Position numbers and translations under genes: made by a program
Shown: positions 13,127 to 21,077 of the stretch, piece by piece
Layout of the letters: every line of letters begins with the position of its first letter
How positions within the stretch are numbered: the stretch's first letter is position 1
The notes under the pieces: generated by a model
Database searches by the model: none
What the model was told of the DNA's origin: nothing
Seen by the model: the letters and a program-made list of their open reading frames with translations, nothing else
NCBI GenBank assembly: GCA_002418985.1
Contig: DIFE01000144.1
Location: 12,774-36,275, forward strand
Length of the DNA stretch: 23,502 nt
Source: Deltaproteobacteria bacterium UBA5756
GTDB taxonomy: Bacteria > Desulfobacterota > Syntrophorhabdia > Syntrophorhabdales > Syntrophorhabdaceae
Reading direction: 5' to 3'

Positions 13127-14980
13127 TCATACCGGGTCATCCTTTCCCCGCTTTGCATTATAACGTCTATAAATGAACGGGAGCATCGAAACAAGTATAA
13201 CGAGGACAAGACCGATGACGAACGTCAGGGAGACCTTGCCGCGGATCAGGTCGAGCAGGGAACTTGAGAACACGATAAAGGCAATGCACGCGGGAAGCAT
13301 GAAGAAAAAAGTGGCAACCACATACTGCCTGAAACCTATTTTGGTGAGGCCGAAGGCGTAGTTGAGAAGATTGAAGGGAAAGAGCGGGACGAGGCGGGTG
13401 AAGGCCACCACTTTCCAGCCATGCTTCTCAACCGCCTGATCGAGCCTCCTCCACCTGGGACTCTTGAGCCGTTCCTCAACCCACTGCCTGGCAAGATACC
13501 GTGAAACAAGAAACGCGACCGAGGCACCCATGGTGGCGCCGATTATCGCGTAGACAACGCCCCACAGGGGCCCGAAGAGGATACCTCCGGCAACGGTAAT
13601 GGGGAGGCCGGGCAGAAAGAGGGCAGGGGTGACGGTATAGACCAGGACGTACACGATCGGGGCGAGGGCACCATAGCTCCCGATCCAGGTCCTCAGCGTC
13701 TGCTGTTCAAGATATCGGGAAACACCGGTAATCCGGACCGCTGCAACCACGGCGGCAAGGAAAAGAAGGAAGATGAGAAATTTGATCCAGGCGCCTTTCC
13801 TGGGCGCTTCCTTTCCGGTGAAGGTCCTCTCGCGGGTGGCGGCCGCCGGGAGATGTTTCCTGAACCACTTTTTCAATCGAAGCCGCTTCCAATATGTGAA
13901 CGGAGGTCTCGCAACCTTTGCGTTGCCCTTTGCGTCCACCCCTGTATTCCAGAGGATGTCGAGGATGTGGACCGTTGGAACGAACCGCCCGAGCACGCCG
14001 TCGCACCCTGCGCAGTAGGTGATCACCTTTCTTCCGGCGGCCTCCTGACGACGAAGCCTGCTCCAGTTTCCCGCAAGATCGGGAGCAAGAGCGCCCACGG
14101 TGCCGCCCTCGCCGCAGCAAAGGGTCCGCCCCCGGCTGTGGGGCATCTCTTCCATGGCGCAGCCTTTATTCCTGAGAAGCTCCCTGACCGAATCCTGGAG
14201 TGTTTCTTCCGATCGTATTGCGCAGGGGTCGTGAACGGTCACCGCACCCGCTGTTTGCACCGTTTTGCCGATATTGCTGCCGACCATAATTTCGTAGATG
14301 CTTTTCGTCGAGAGGTCTTTTCCGTAACGCGAAAATACCTTGTGGCAATTGGGACAGGCCACAATAACGTTCTTGATCCCATGTCCCACCAGGAAATCCC
14401 TCATTTCGTCAAACATGGCGTTGAAGTGGTCCTGACGGCCCAGGTCATGGGAGGGCTTTGTACAGCAATCGAGGACTATGCCGACAGAGGGGATCTTTTC
14501 TTTCAGGAACCGGTATGACTCGATGACCCTTTCCGATCGTGTGCCTGACAGGGTGCAACCGGGGAAAAAGACGGTATCGCAACCCGTGGGGAGGCCGTAG
14601 TAGGAATACCTCCGGGATGTCCCCCGACGCTCATAGGCCCGTAAGGCGGCATGTTCGGGGTAATCCCCGCCCGTCCGTTTCACCGTTTCCCTTCGCATTT
14701 CGAGGAATAGGCCGGAAGGATCGGCACCCCAGGGACAGACGGCAGTGCAGAGTCCGCAAAGGCTGCATTCGAAGGGCATCCCCTGGTCCTCTTTCTTTTC
14801 GGGATTGTAGCGGTCGGCAATCTCTTTCGGTTTGCCGTATTTTCTGAGGAATGCGCATTCCTTTTGACACACATCGCAGCCGGTGCAGGCCTCGGATACC
14901 TCCCGCAGCTTTTCCGTTATATCCGTGCCGCTTGCGGGTTCCGCATGCGCTTCGTTAGCCGGTTTTTTACTGGTCACCAT
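13127..14980 (-). CDS. CCG-domain iron-sulfur oxidoreductase fused to a VTT (TVP38/DedA-like) membrane domain
   Basis: A 617-residue fusion. Residues 32-42 (CTGCDVCQKEC) and 72-82 (CSLCGLCTAVC) bind two 4Fe-4S clusters. Two cysteine-rich CCG domains of the heterodisulfide-reductase HdrB/GlpC type follow, with FFPGCT (138-143), CCTKPSHDLG (172-181), ACPNCHK (208-214), HDPC (250-253), CCGEGG (288-293) and CAGCDG (323-328). From about residue 398 come several membrane segments with the VTT signature ASVAFLVSRYLAR and RLVPLFPFNLLNYAFGL. The iron-sulfur part should face the cytoplasm and could move electrons or thiols for the membrane part. It is the last gene of the operon, 10 bases after the ArsS fusion. 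TVP38-type proteins commonly sit beside arsenosugar genes; the actual substrate is unknown. Confidence 0.9.
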   Translation of the reverse strand: MVTSKKPANEAHAEPASGTDITEKLREVSEACTGCDVCQKECAFLRKYGKPKEIADRYNPEKKEDQGMPFECSLCGLCTAVCPWGADPSGLFLEMRRETVKRTGGDYPEHAALRAYERRGTSRRYSYYGLPTGCDTVFFPGCTLSGTRSERVIESYRFLKEKIPSVGIVLDCCTKPSHDLGRQDHFNAMFDEMRDFLVGHGIKNVIVACPNCHKVFSRYGKDLSTKSIYEIMVGSNIGKTVQTAGAVTVHDPCAIRSEETLQDSVRELLRNKGCAMEEMPHSRGRTLCCGEGGTVGALAPDLAGNWSRLRRQEAAGRKVITYCAGCDGVLGRFVPTVHILDILWNTGVDAKGNAKVARPPFTYWKRLRLKKWFRKHLPAAATRERTFTGKEAPRKGAWIKFLIFLLFLAAVVAAVRITGVSRYLEQQTLRTWIGSYGALAPIVYVLVYTVTPALFLPGLPITVAGGILFGPLWGVVYAIIGATMGASVAFLVSRYLARQWVEERLKSPRWRRLDQAVEKHGWKVVAFTRLVPLFPFNLLNYAFGLTKIGFRQYVVATFFFMLPACIAFIVFSSSLLDLIRGKVSLTFVIGLVLVILVSMLPFIYRRYNAKRGKDDPV

Positions 14981-14990
14981 GCCACCATTG

Positions 14991-16724
14991 CTATCCTGCT
15001 ATGTCATCTTTCCCTGAGACGATGGACCCTGCGCAGGATGAGCCGGCACCGGCCGTGCACCCGAAACAGTGTTGCCCGGTCACGATCCTTCGGGCGCGAA
15101 GTGCATCGGCAGCAAAGGCCCGGATATTATCCGGGGCTCCATGGTTTACGGGAAGATTGAGGGCGAGATTGAAATCGCAGTCATAGAGGGTCCCGTCCCA
15201 GCCGATACTGACCTGACGCCTGCACATTAACCCTGAAACCGTTGCCGGGTTAAAGGATTCTCTCAGGAGCCGGGCGTAGAACTCCAGCTGTTTCTGCGCG
15301 GCAAGCTCCTTTCTGAAACGTCCCAGGGGCATGTTGGTGATGGTAAGCAGGTGGGTAAAGGAAATTCCAAAACGTTCGGCCAGTTCACGCCGGTAGTCTG
15401 CTTCGAGGGAAAGCTGGGGCGATGGGAGGAATGCCCCCCCGGGGTTGTATACGAGACTGAGAGGCAGAGAGGGTTGGAGACCATAGCCAAGGGCATTCAA
15501 CCGCCTGATGGCTTCAACGCTCTTCTCGTAAACCCCCGGACCCCTCTGGGCGCACACATTTTCTTTTGTGTAGCAAGGCAGGGAGGCAATGAGCTCCACA
15601 CCGTGATCCTTGAAGAATCCCGGCAGGTCGTCCATACCCGGCTCGAGAAGAACGGTCAGGTTGGTCCGCACCTTGACATGGCAGTTTTTCTCACGAAGCG
15701 ACATAACAAATCTGCGGAAGTGAGGATTCAGCTCCGGGGCTCCTCCCGTTAAGTCAGCGAACCGGCAACGTGAGGTCTCGACGGCAGCGAGTATCAGCTC
15801 CATGACCGGCCACTCCATCGTTTCTTTCCGTTCCGGGGAACACTCCAGATGGCAGTGGAGACACTGCTGATTGCACGTGAGACCGAGGTTGACCTGCAGG
15901 GTTTCAATTGTTTCGCTCAACAGGCCTTTGTCCCCCGGTTGGGAGGAAATCGTGTTTTCAAACTCGTTTACCATATCTGAATCTCCTCTAAAGTTATTGA
16001 CATCATGCGACCCCGGCCGTATCGGGGCAGGATCGGGATTATTGTCTGACAACGGTCCGCACATGTTGCGCTGGATATACCTGATGGTTGCCGACCCGGT
16101 AAAGGGCGTAGACTGACTGTCACGAAAAAGCGCCTCGAGATCCTCAAAGGTATCGATATCCCTCCACCTCTGAAGGACATGGACCCGGCAGCCCGCTGCC
16201 TCGAGGGCGCAGAGGGTTTGTGCGAATACCTCCGGGCTGCTCCAGGATATCCCGTCGAAGGCCTGGGGCAGGAATGTGTCTGCCCTGAACCCTATCAGGT
16301 AGTAGCCCCCGTCATATGCCGGTCCGACGACCGCATCATGATCCATGAGCGATGTGAGCGCCTCGTCGATGATATGGGCCGGCAGGTCGGGAATGTCGGT
16401 TCCGATCAGGATTGCCGAGGCGACGCCCTGAGAAAAAACAGTCCTGAATGCGTTCTTCATCCTTTCCCCGAGATCGTCCCCGTTCTGGGGAAGGAAAGTG
16501 TGTTCCTGCCCCAGCCACGCGGCGATCTTCTGCCCTGACTGTGGGGGATAAAAGAATATAGTGAGGGGATAACCGCCCTCTGCGATCATACCCATCGTGT
16601 CGCTCACAAAACACCTGTAAAGGTCCAGCGCAACGTCAGCCTGAACGGTCACGGCAAGCCTGGACTTGACGGTTCCTGCGTCAGGTGATTTGACGAACAT
16701 GATGACGCAGTGTTCATTGCCCAT
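14991..16724 (-). CDS. arsS: Fusion of TIGR04282 (DUF2064) glycosyltransferase and ArsS radical SAM protein
   Basis: A 577-residue fusion. Residues 1-205 are a DUF2064/TIGR04282 nucleotidyl/glycosyltransferase-like domain (FVKSPDAGTVKSRLA, ILIGTDIPDL, PAYDGGYYLIGF, WRDIDTFEDL). Residues about 275-577 are the ArsS-type radical SAM protein (TIGR04167). Its SAM cluster motif is CNQQCLHC (284-291), with LTGGAPELNPHFR, the typical MCRRQVSIGWDGTLYDCDFN and a C-terminal cysteine-rich HCFGCTAGAGSSCAG. In related enzymes ArsS transfers the SAM-derived deoxyadenosyl group to dimethylarsenite. The linker (206-250) looks like translated intergenic DNA. An internal ATG at 15974 with GAGGAG before it could start ArsS alone. 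The start at 16724 overlaps the upstream gene by 11 bases. Confidence 0.9.
   Translation of the reverse strand: MGNEHCVIMFVKSPDAGTVKSRLAVTVQADVALDLYRCFVSDTMGMIAEGGYPLTIFFYPPQSGQKIAAWLGQEHTFLPQNGDDLGERMKNAFRTVFSQGVASAILIGTDIPDLPAHIIDEALTSLMDHDAVVGPAYDGGYYLIGFRADTFLPQAFDGISWSSPEVFAQTLCALEAAGCRVHVLQRWRDIDTFEDLEALFRDSQSTPFTGSATIRYIQRNMCGPLSDNNPDPAPIRPGSHDVNNFRGDSDMVNEFENTISSQPGDKGLLSETIETLQVNLGLTCNQQCLHCHLECSPERKETMEWPVMELILAAVETSRCRFADLTGGAPELNPHFRRFVMSLREKNCHVKVRTNLTVLLEPGMDDLPGFFKDHGVELIASLPCYTKENVCAQRGPGVYEKSVEAIRRLNALGYGLQPSLPLSLVYNPGGAFLPSPQLSLEADYRRELAERFGISFTHLLTITNMPLGRFRKELAAQKQLEFYARLLRESFNPATVSGLMCRRQVSIGWDGTLYDCDFNLALNLPVNHGAPDNIRAFAADALRARRIVTGQHCFGCTAGAGSSCAGSIVSGKDDIAG
15974..15986 (-). 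promoter_or_regulatory. Internal ribosome binding site and ATG for a separate ArsS product
   Basis: On the minus strand AGAGGAG precedes the in-frame ATG (15974-15972) by about 8 bases, exactly where an independent ArsS gene would begin (MVNEFENTISSQ). It is either a relic from before the fusion or an active site giving a 327-residue ArsS besides the fusion protein. Confidence 0.5.
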
Positions 16725-17508
16725 CTTTGAAAACCTCTATGAAATCCAGGTAAGAAACCGCGCTCTGCCCGGTGTTGTCTGAATCGCTCATGATCGCGAG
16801 GCTTGCGGTCGGCGGAGGATCCGCTCCGAATGCCGCCCGGTAGTCTTTAAGGATGTTGATCTCTTCATTCTGCCACGTCCCCGCTTTTTCCCCTCCCTTC
16901 TGCAGGGCGATCAATCTGGCCTTATCCGTGTAAGGACTTGTGATGATCGTTTTCTGTACGTCGTCATTTGCCCAGACGTAATTCAAGGTGCTGTGGGGAG
17001 GGTATTCGCCATACAGCTTCCTGGCAACTGAGTATTTGACCCGGTCTATAACGCCGGCCGTTTCCGGATCATACTTAAAGACAACATAAACACGGATCGG
17101 GTAATCGTCTCCCGATTTCTTCTGCGGCGGGGCATTGTTGTAGATGTTGCTTATCTTCCATCTCCACCTTGCCCGCGGATATTCGTAGATGTTGAAGTGC
17201 TCTTTATAAGCAAGGGCCGATGCGGAACCCGTGCTTTGAGCCACAAGAAAGGTGTTACCTTCATTTGCCTCAATCGTGTACGTAGTGTGCTTCGGTATCT
17301 TCGGAAAATAAAGGGGACGCCAGTTTCCGAGGCTTGCGAAGTCTTCTCGAAACAGGATCGTCGTATTCTGTGAATGCGACGAGGGTGGAAGGAGAAACAT
17401 GAAGGCGATCGCAATGAGGACGGCGAAGAAAGTGCACAGAGATAGCGGATGCAGTCGGAATATACTCATTTCGTCAATATAGGGCCGGTTTGTTGACGTT
17501 TCAATCAT
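16714..17508 (-). CDS. DUF3047 family secreted protein
   Basis: A 264-residue protein with a signal peptide or anchor (core LCTFFAVLIAIAFMFLL, end near SHSQ). The mature part has the DUF3047 pattern: LFREDFASLGNWRPLYFPK, the ArgTrp-rich PRARWRWKIS, VYVVFKYD, a segment LNYVWAND, and a C-terminal ASLAIMSDSDNTG with SYLDFIEV. It is probably a periplasmic beta-rich protein that binds a small or sugar ligand; no activity is established. The ATG at 17508 overlaps the stop of the glycosyltransferase gene by 8 bases (ATGATTGA), fitting coupled translation; ATG 17469 gives a shorter signal peptide. Its stop overlaps the start of the ArsS fusion. Its place inside the cluster suggests a role with the glycosylated product, which is inference. 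Confidence 0.85.
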   Translation of the reverse strand: MIETSTNRPYIDEMSIFRLHPLSLCTFFAVLIAIAFMFLLPPSSHSQNTTILFREDFASLGNWRPLYFPKIPKHTTYTIEANEGNTFLVAQSTGSASALAYKEHFNIYEYPRARWRWKISNIYNNAPPQKKSGDDYPIRVYVVFKYDPETAGVIDRVKYSVARKLYGEYPPHSTLNYVWANDDVQKTIITSPYTDKARLIALQKGGEKAGTWQNEEINILKDYRAAFGADPPPTASLAIMSDSDNTGQSAVSYLDFIEVFKDGQ

Positions 17509-18205
17509 TGTGCCCGTACCATTGAGAAAACCTTTGAGGGGAAACACCGAGAAGGTAAAGAACCTGAAGGAGCCAGTTCCTCAGGGTGCAGCGGAGAATA
17601 CCTTCCTTTTCCCATCTTCGGGATGATGTGTGGACCCTTTGAGGAACTATAACGATCTTATCGCCCCTCTTCTTGATCCTTTTCATGATCTCGATATCCT
17701 CCATGATGGGGATGTCCTTATAACCGCCGATCTTCTCGAAGTAATCCTTCCGCACAAAGATCGCCTGGTCTCCAAAAGGAATCCGTGTCGCACGGGAACG
17801 CAGCGACGCCGCGGATTCTATGAGGCGGAATATAAGCCTTTCGGACCTGATGCCGAGATCGAATGCACCGGCCACATATCGTTTGCCCTGCATCGCGGCC
17901 GCAATGAGCCGCAATGCGTCCAACGGCAATTGAGTGTCGGCGTGGAGAAAAAGCAGTATCTTGCCCTTCGCCTCTCTTGCCCCCGCGTTCATCTGTTTCC
18001 CCCGCCCGCTGGGAGACCTTAGTTTTGTGACGTTTTCATGGGTGATCGCCGTCAATGTGGTGCCTTCCGGGTCGCCGTCAACCACGATAATCTCAATTTC
18101 TTTATCGTTTTCAAGGTTGCGGAGATGGTCGATAGCGCCATTGATAAGAGAGGCTTCCCCCAGAACGGGTAAGATAACGGAACAGGAAGGAGCCCTTGCG
18201 TTCAT
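17501..18205 (-). CDS. TIGR04283 family (arsenosugar-type) glycosyltransferase, GT2 fold
   Basis: A 234-residue family 2 glycosyltransferase. The nucleotide-binding start is SVILPVLGEASLINGAIDHL, followed by EIIVVDGDPEG, SPSGRGKQMNAGA and the metal-binding LLFLHADTQLP. Later come PFGDQAIFVRK and PIMEDIEIMKRIKKRG, with the acceptor-side acidic residues, then a hydrophobic C-terminal LLQVLYLLGV. These are the hallmarks of TIGR04283, found beside ArsS and TIGR04282 proteins. It probably adds or modifies the sugar part of the product. The ATG at 18205 has GGAG 7 bases upstream. It is the first gene of the four-gene minus-strand operon and overlaps DUF3047. Confidence 0.92.
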   Translation of the reverse strand: MNARAPSCSVILPVLGEASLINGAIDHLRNLENDKEIEIIVVDGDPEGTTLTAITHENVTKLRSPSGRGKQMNAGAREAKGKILLFLHADTQLPLDALRLIAAAMQGKRYVAGAFDLGIRSERLIFRLIESAASLRSRATRIPFGDQAIFVRKDYFEKIGGYKDIPIMEDIEIMKRIKKRGDKIVIVPQRVHTSSRRWEKEGILRCTLRNWLLQVLYLLGVSPQRFSQWYGHND

Positions 18206-18471
18206 GACTTACTCCGCACCCGGCAAACAAGGTCGTCGATTTGAGTATGGATATGCGGATTCCTTAAGTCTGGTCGAATAAATGTTTCTGTTATTCTGCG
18301 CATAGTCTAACCACGTATTTGTGAAATAAGTTAACTGAATGGACTCGACAATGTCAAGGCCGCAGGCCTGGAATTTGTTTTTAAGGGGTTTTTGTTTGCG
18401 GAATTGACAGAAATGGGGAAAATGGGGTTTTTATTCTGATACGGCCGGTATAAAACCACGGGAGGATTGCG
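18206..18471. promoter_or_regulatory. Divergent promoter region between the arsenosugar-type operon and glgP
   Basis: 266 bases without a gene. A TTGACA occurs on the plus strand near 18403 with a T-rich stretch about 18 bases downstream as a poor -10, a possible glgP promoter. A TATAAA lies near 18450, just before the ribosome binding site. No clear operator is visible. Promoter calls are weak. Confidence 0.35.
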
Positions 18472-20979
18472 ATGGAGCGGGAAGACACTGGAATCGAAAA
18501 TGGTAAGGCCCTGTCATGCGATGATGTTCGGACGGGTCTTGGGGCGGATACCATACGGCGAGCTATCCTCGAGAACCTGAATTTTATCCAGGCCCGCATT
18601 CCACGGCTTGCGACAAGAAACGACTGGTATATGGCGCTGGCATACACGGTCCGGGACCGCATGCTTGGCTGCTGGGTGCGTTCGACGGAGGCGCTTCGCC
18701 AGAGTACCCGGGCCGTTTGTTATCTCTCCGCGGAGTTCCTGACGGGGCCCCATCTGGCCAATGCCATGATCAACCTCGGTATCTATGAGGAGGCCAGGGA
18801 GGCCGTGGTCCAGCTCGGCCTCGATTTTGACGAACTTATAGCGCAGGAAGTCGAACCTGGTCTTGGCAACGGAGGTCTGGGAAGACTTGCCGCGTGTTTC
18901 CTCGATTCTCTCGCGACCCGGAAGATCCATGCCCTAGGGTACGGGATACGCTACGAGTTCGGCATTTTCAATCAGGAGATCGTTGACGGATGGCAGCGTG
19001 AAACGACGGACAAGTGGCTGGCGCTGGGTAACCCATGGGAGATAGCCCGTCCCGAGATCACATACTACGTGCAATTCGGCGGTCGTACGGAGCACTATTA
19101 TGACAGTGATGGACGCTATCGCGTCCGCTGGATACCTGCCAGGGTTGTCAGAGGTATGGGTTACGATACCCCGGTGCCCGGGTATGGCGTTGACATCGTG
19201 AACGTCCTGCGTCTGTGGAAATCGGAGGCCTGGGAGTCTTTTGATTTCCAGGCCTTTAATGAAGGGGATTACGACCGGGCCGTGGAGGAAAAAGTTGCCT
19301 CCGAAACCATATCCAAGATCCTCTATCCCAATGATGATCCCCCCACCGGCAAGGAACTGAGGCTATCCCAGCAGTATTTCTTTGTCTCCTGCTCCTTGCA
19401 GGACATGATCCGTATTCACTCTCTCCCGGGGGGTACGCCGGACACGATTCATCGGAGATTCGCCGTCCAATTGAACGATACGCACCCTTCGATAGCCGTG
19501 GCGGAGCTTATGCGGCTTCTTGTGGATGAATACAGGATCGACTGGGAAGAGGCCTGGGACATAACGAGGGAGACCTTCTCCTACACCAACCACACTCTCC
19601 TTCCGGAAGCGCTGGAGAAATGGCCCCTTCCTTTGTTTGAACGGGTCCTCCCCAGACACCTGGAGATCATTTTTGAAATTAACCGGCGTTTTCTGGATGA
19701 TGTCCGGGCCGTTTATCCCGGCGATGACGAGCGGGTACGCCGCCTTTCCATCATCGATGAAACGGGCGACAGGTTCGTGCGCATGGCACATCTGGCCACC
19801 GTAGGGAGCCACAGCGTGAACGGGGTGGCCGCGTTGCACACGGAATTGCTGCAGAAGACCGTGATGAGGGATTTCCATGAACTGACCCCGGAGAAGTTCC
19901 TTAATGTTACAAACGGCGTCACGCCGCGGCGATGGATGGTGCTCGGCAACCCCGCAATGTCGAAGCTCATCACGGATGCCATCGGCGACGGCTGGATCTG
20001 CAATTGCCAGAACGAGATCCGCAAGATCGAGGGTTTCGCGGATGACGGGGAGTTCAGACGGGCCTGGCGAAGGGTGAAACATGAGAACAAACAGGTCTTG
20101 GCCCGCCTCATTAAAGAACGAACCGGCACGATCGTGGACCCCGAGAGCATGTTCGACATTCAGGTCAAACGGATCCATGAATATAAGCGGCAGCATCTCA
20201 ATGCCCTCCATGTCGTCCATCACTATCTCAAACTCAAAAAGGATCCCGGGGCGGATGTACCCGCCCGCACGGTGATCTTCGGCGGAAAAGCCGCCCCCGG
20301 CTACTTCATGGCAAAATTGATCATCAAGTTCATCACCTCGATTGCCACCGTGGTAAACAACGATCCCGACGTGGCGGGGCGTCTCAAAGTTGTTTTCTTC
20401 CCGGATTTCAACGTCAAGAGCGGCCAATGTATATACCCGGCGGCAGACGTCTCAGAGCAGATCTCCACGGCCGGCAAGGAGGCATCGGGCACGGGGAACA
20501 TGAAGTTTTCCATGAACGGCGCGCTTACCATCGGTACCCTTGACGGGGCGAATGTCGAGATCCTTGAGGAGGTAAGCCCCGAAAACTTTTTCCTTTTCGG
20601 ACTGAACGCGGCAGAGGTGTGGGAGTTGAAAGCAAAAGGCTATGATCCGAGGAGGTTTTACGAAAGCAACGGCGAACTGAGAGAGGTCCTCGATCTCATC
20701 GCTTCCGGCCATTTCTCCAATGGAGACGGCGCTCTTTTCAGACCTCTCATCGATTCTCTCCTCAATCAGGACGAGTACCTGCTGCTGGCGGACTATCAAT
20801 CCTACGTCGACCGCCAGGAGGAGATAAACGATGCATACCGGGACATCGACCGGTGGGTTCGTATGTCGATTCTCAACGTCGCCAGGACGGGGAAATTCTC
20901 CTCCGATCGTTCGATCCTCGAATATAGGGAAAAAATCTGGAAAGTGAGCTCCGGCAGCTCTGCAACTGGTAGTCTCTGA
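18472..20979 (+). CDS. glgP: Glycogen/alpha-glucan phosphorylase
   Basis: An 835-residue GT35 phosphorylase that releases glucose-1-phosphate from alpha-1,4-glucan in the cytoplasm, with pyridoxal phosphate as cofactor. Visible signatures are CYLSAEFLTG, EPGLGNGGLGRLAACFLDS, ALGYGIRYEFGIF, AVQLNDTHPSIAVAELMR, TNHTLLPEALEKWP, NVTNGVTPRRW, KRIHEYKRQHLNALH and the cofactor site EASGTGNMKFSMNGALTIGT, with the Schiff-base lysine at residue 678. Length is normal, with about 20 extra N-terminal residues. GGGAGGA lies 5 bases before the ATG. It stands alone on the plus strand, convergent with the lytic-transglycosylase-like gene, with no other glycogen gene in the window. Confidence 0.97.
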   Translation: MEREDTGIENGKALSCDDVRTGLGADTIRRAILENLNFIQARIPRLATRNDWYMALAYTVRDRMLGCWVRSTEALRQSTRAVCYLSAEFLTGPHLANAMINLGIYEEAREAVVQLGLDFDELIAQEVEPGLGNGGLGRLAACFLDSLATRKIHALGYGIRYEFGIFNQEIVDGWQRETTDKWLALGNPWEIARPEITYYVQFGGRTEHYYDSDGRYRVRWIPARVVRGMGYDTPVPGYGVDIVNVLRLWKSEAWESFDFQAFNEGDYDRAVEEKVASETISKILYPNDDPPTGKELRLSQQYFFVSCSLQDMIRIHSLPGGTPDTIHRRFAVQLNDTHPSIAVAELMRLLVDEYRIDWEEAWDITRETFSYTNHTLLPEALEKWPLPLFERVLPRHLEIIFEINRRFLDDVRAVYPGDDERVRRLSIIDETGDRFVRMAHLATVGSHSVNGVAALHTELLQKTVMRDFHELTPEKFLNVTNGVTPRRWMVLGNPAMSKLITDAIGDGWICNCQNEIRKIEGFADDGEFRRAWRRVKHENKQVLARLIKERTGTIVDPESMFDIQVKRIHEYKRQHLNALHVVHHYLKLKKDPGADVPARTVIFGGKAAPGYFMAKLIIKFITSIATVVNNDPDVAGRLKVVFFPDFNVKSGQCIYPAADVSEQISTAGKEASGTGNMKFSMNGALTIGTLDGANVEILEEVSPENFFLFGLNAAEVWELKAKGYDPRRFYESNGELREVLDLIASGHFSNGDGALFRPLIDSLLNQDEYLLLADYQSYVDRQEEINDAYRDIDRWVRMSILNVARTGKFSSDRSILEYREKIWKVSSGSSATGSL

Positions 20980-21077
20980 TCGATTTATGCGTCGGGGTCC
21001 GTATCTCGTGGGGCGGTTTCGGGTTTTCCGTCACTGCGTAGTTTCGATTTGTCTGCCCGAGGAAGGCCGGAGGGGTT

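Noticed and set aside
13853..14518. 221-residue plus-strand ORF
   Set aside because: Antisense to the CCG domains of the CCG-VTT gene.
14991..15100. Selenocysteine in ArsS
   Set aside because: Some ArsS-type proteins are selenoproteins, but here all C-terminal motif positions are Cys codons and there is no in-frame TGA before the true stop.
19363..20427. 354-residue minus-strand ORF
   Set aside because: Antisense to glgP, whose motifs continue without a break through the region; the composition is that of a shadow frame.
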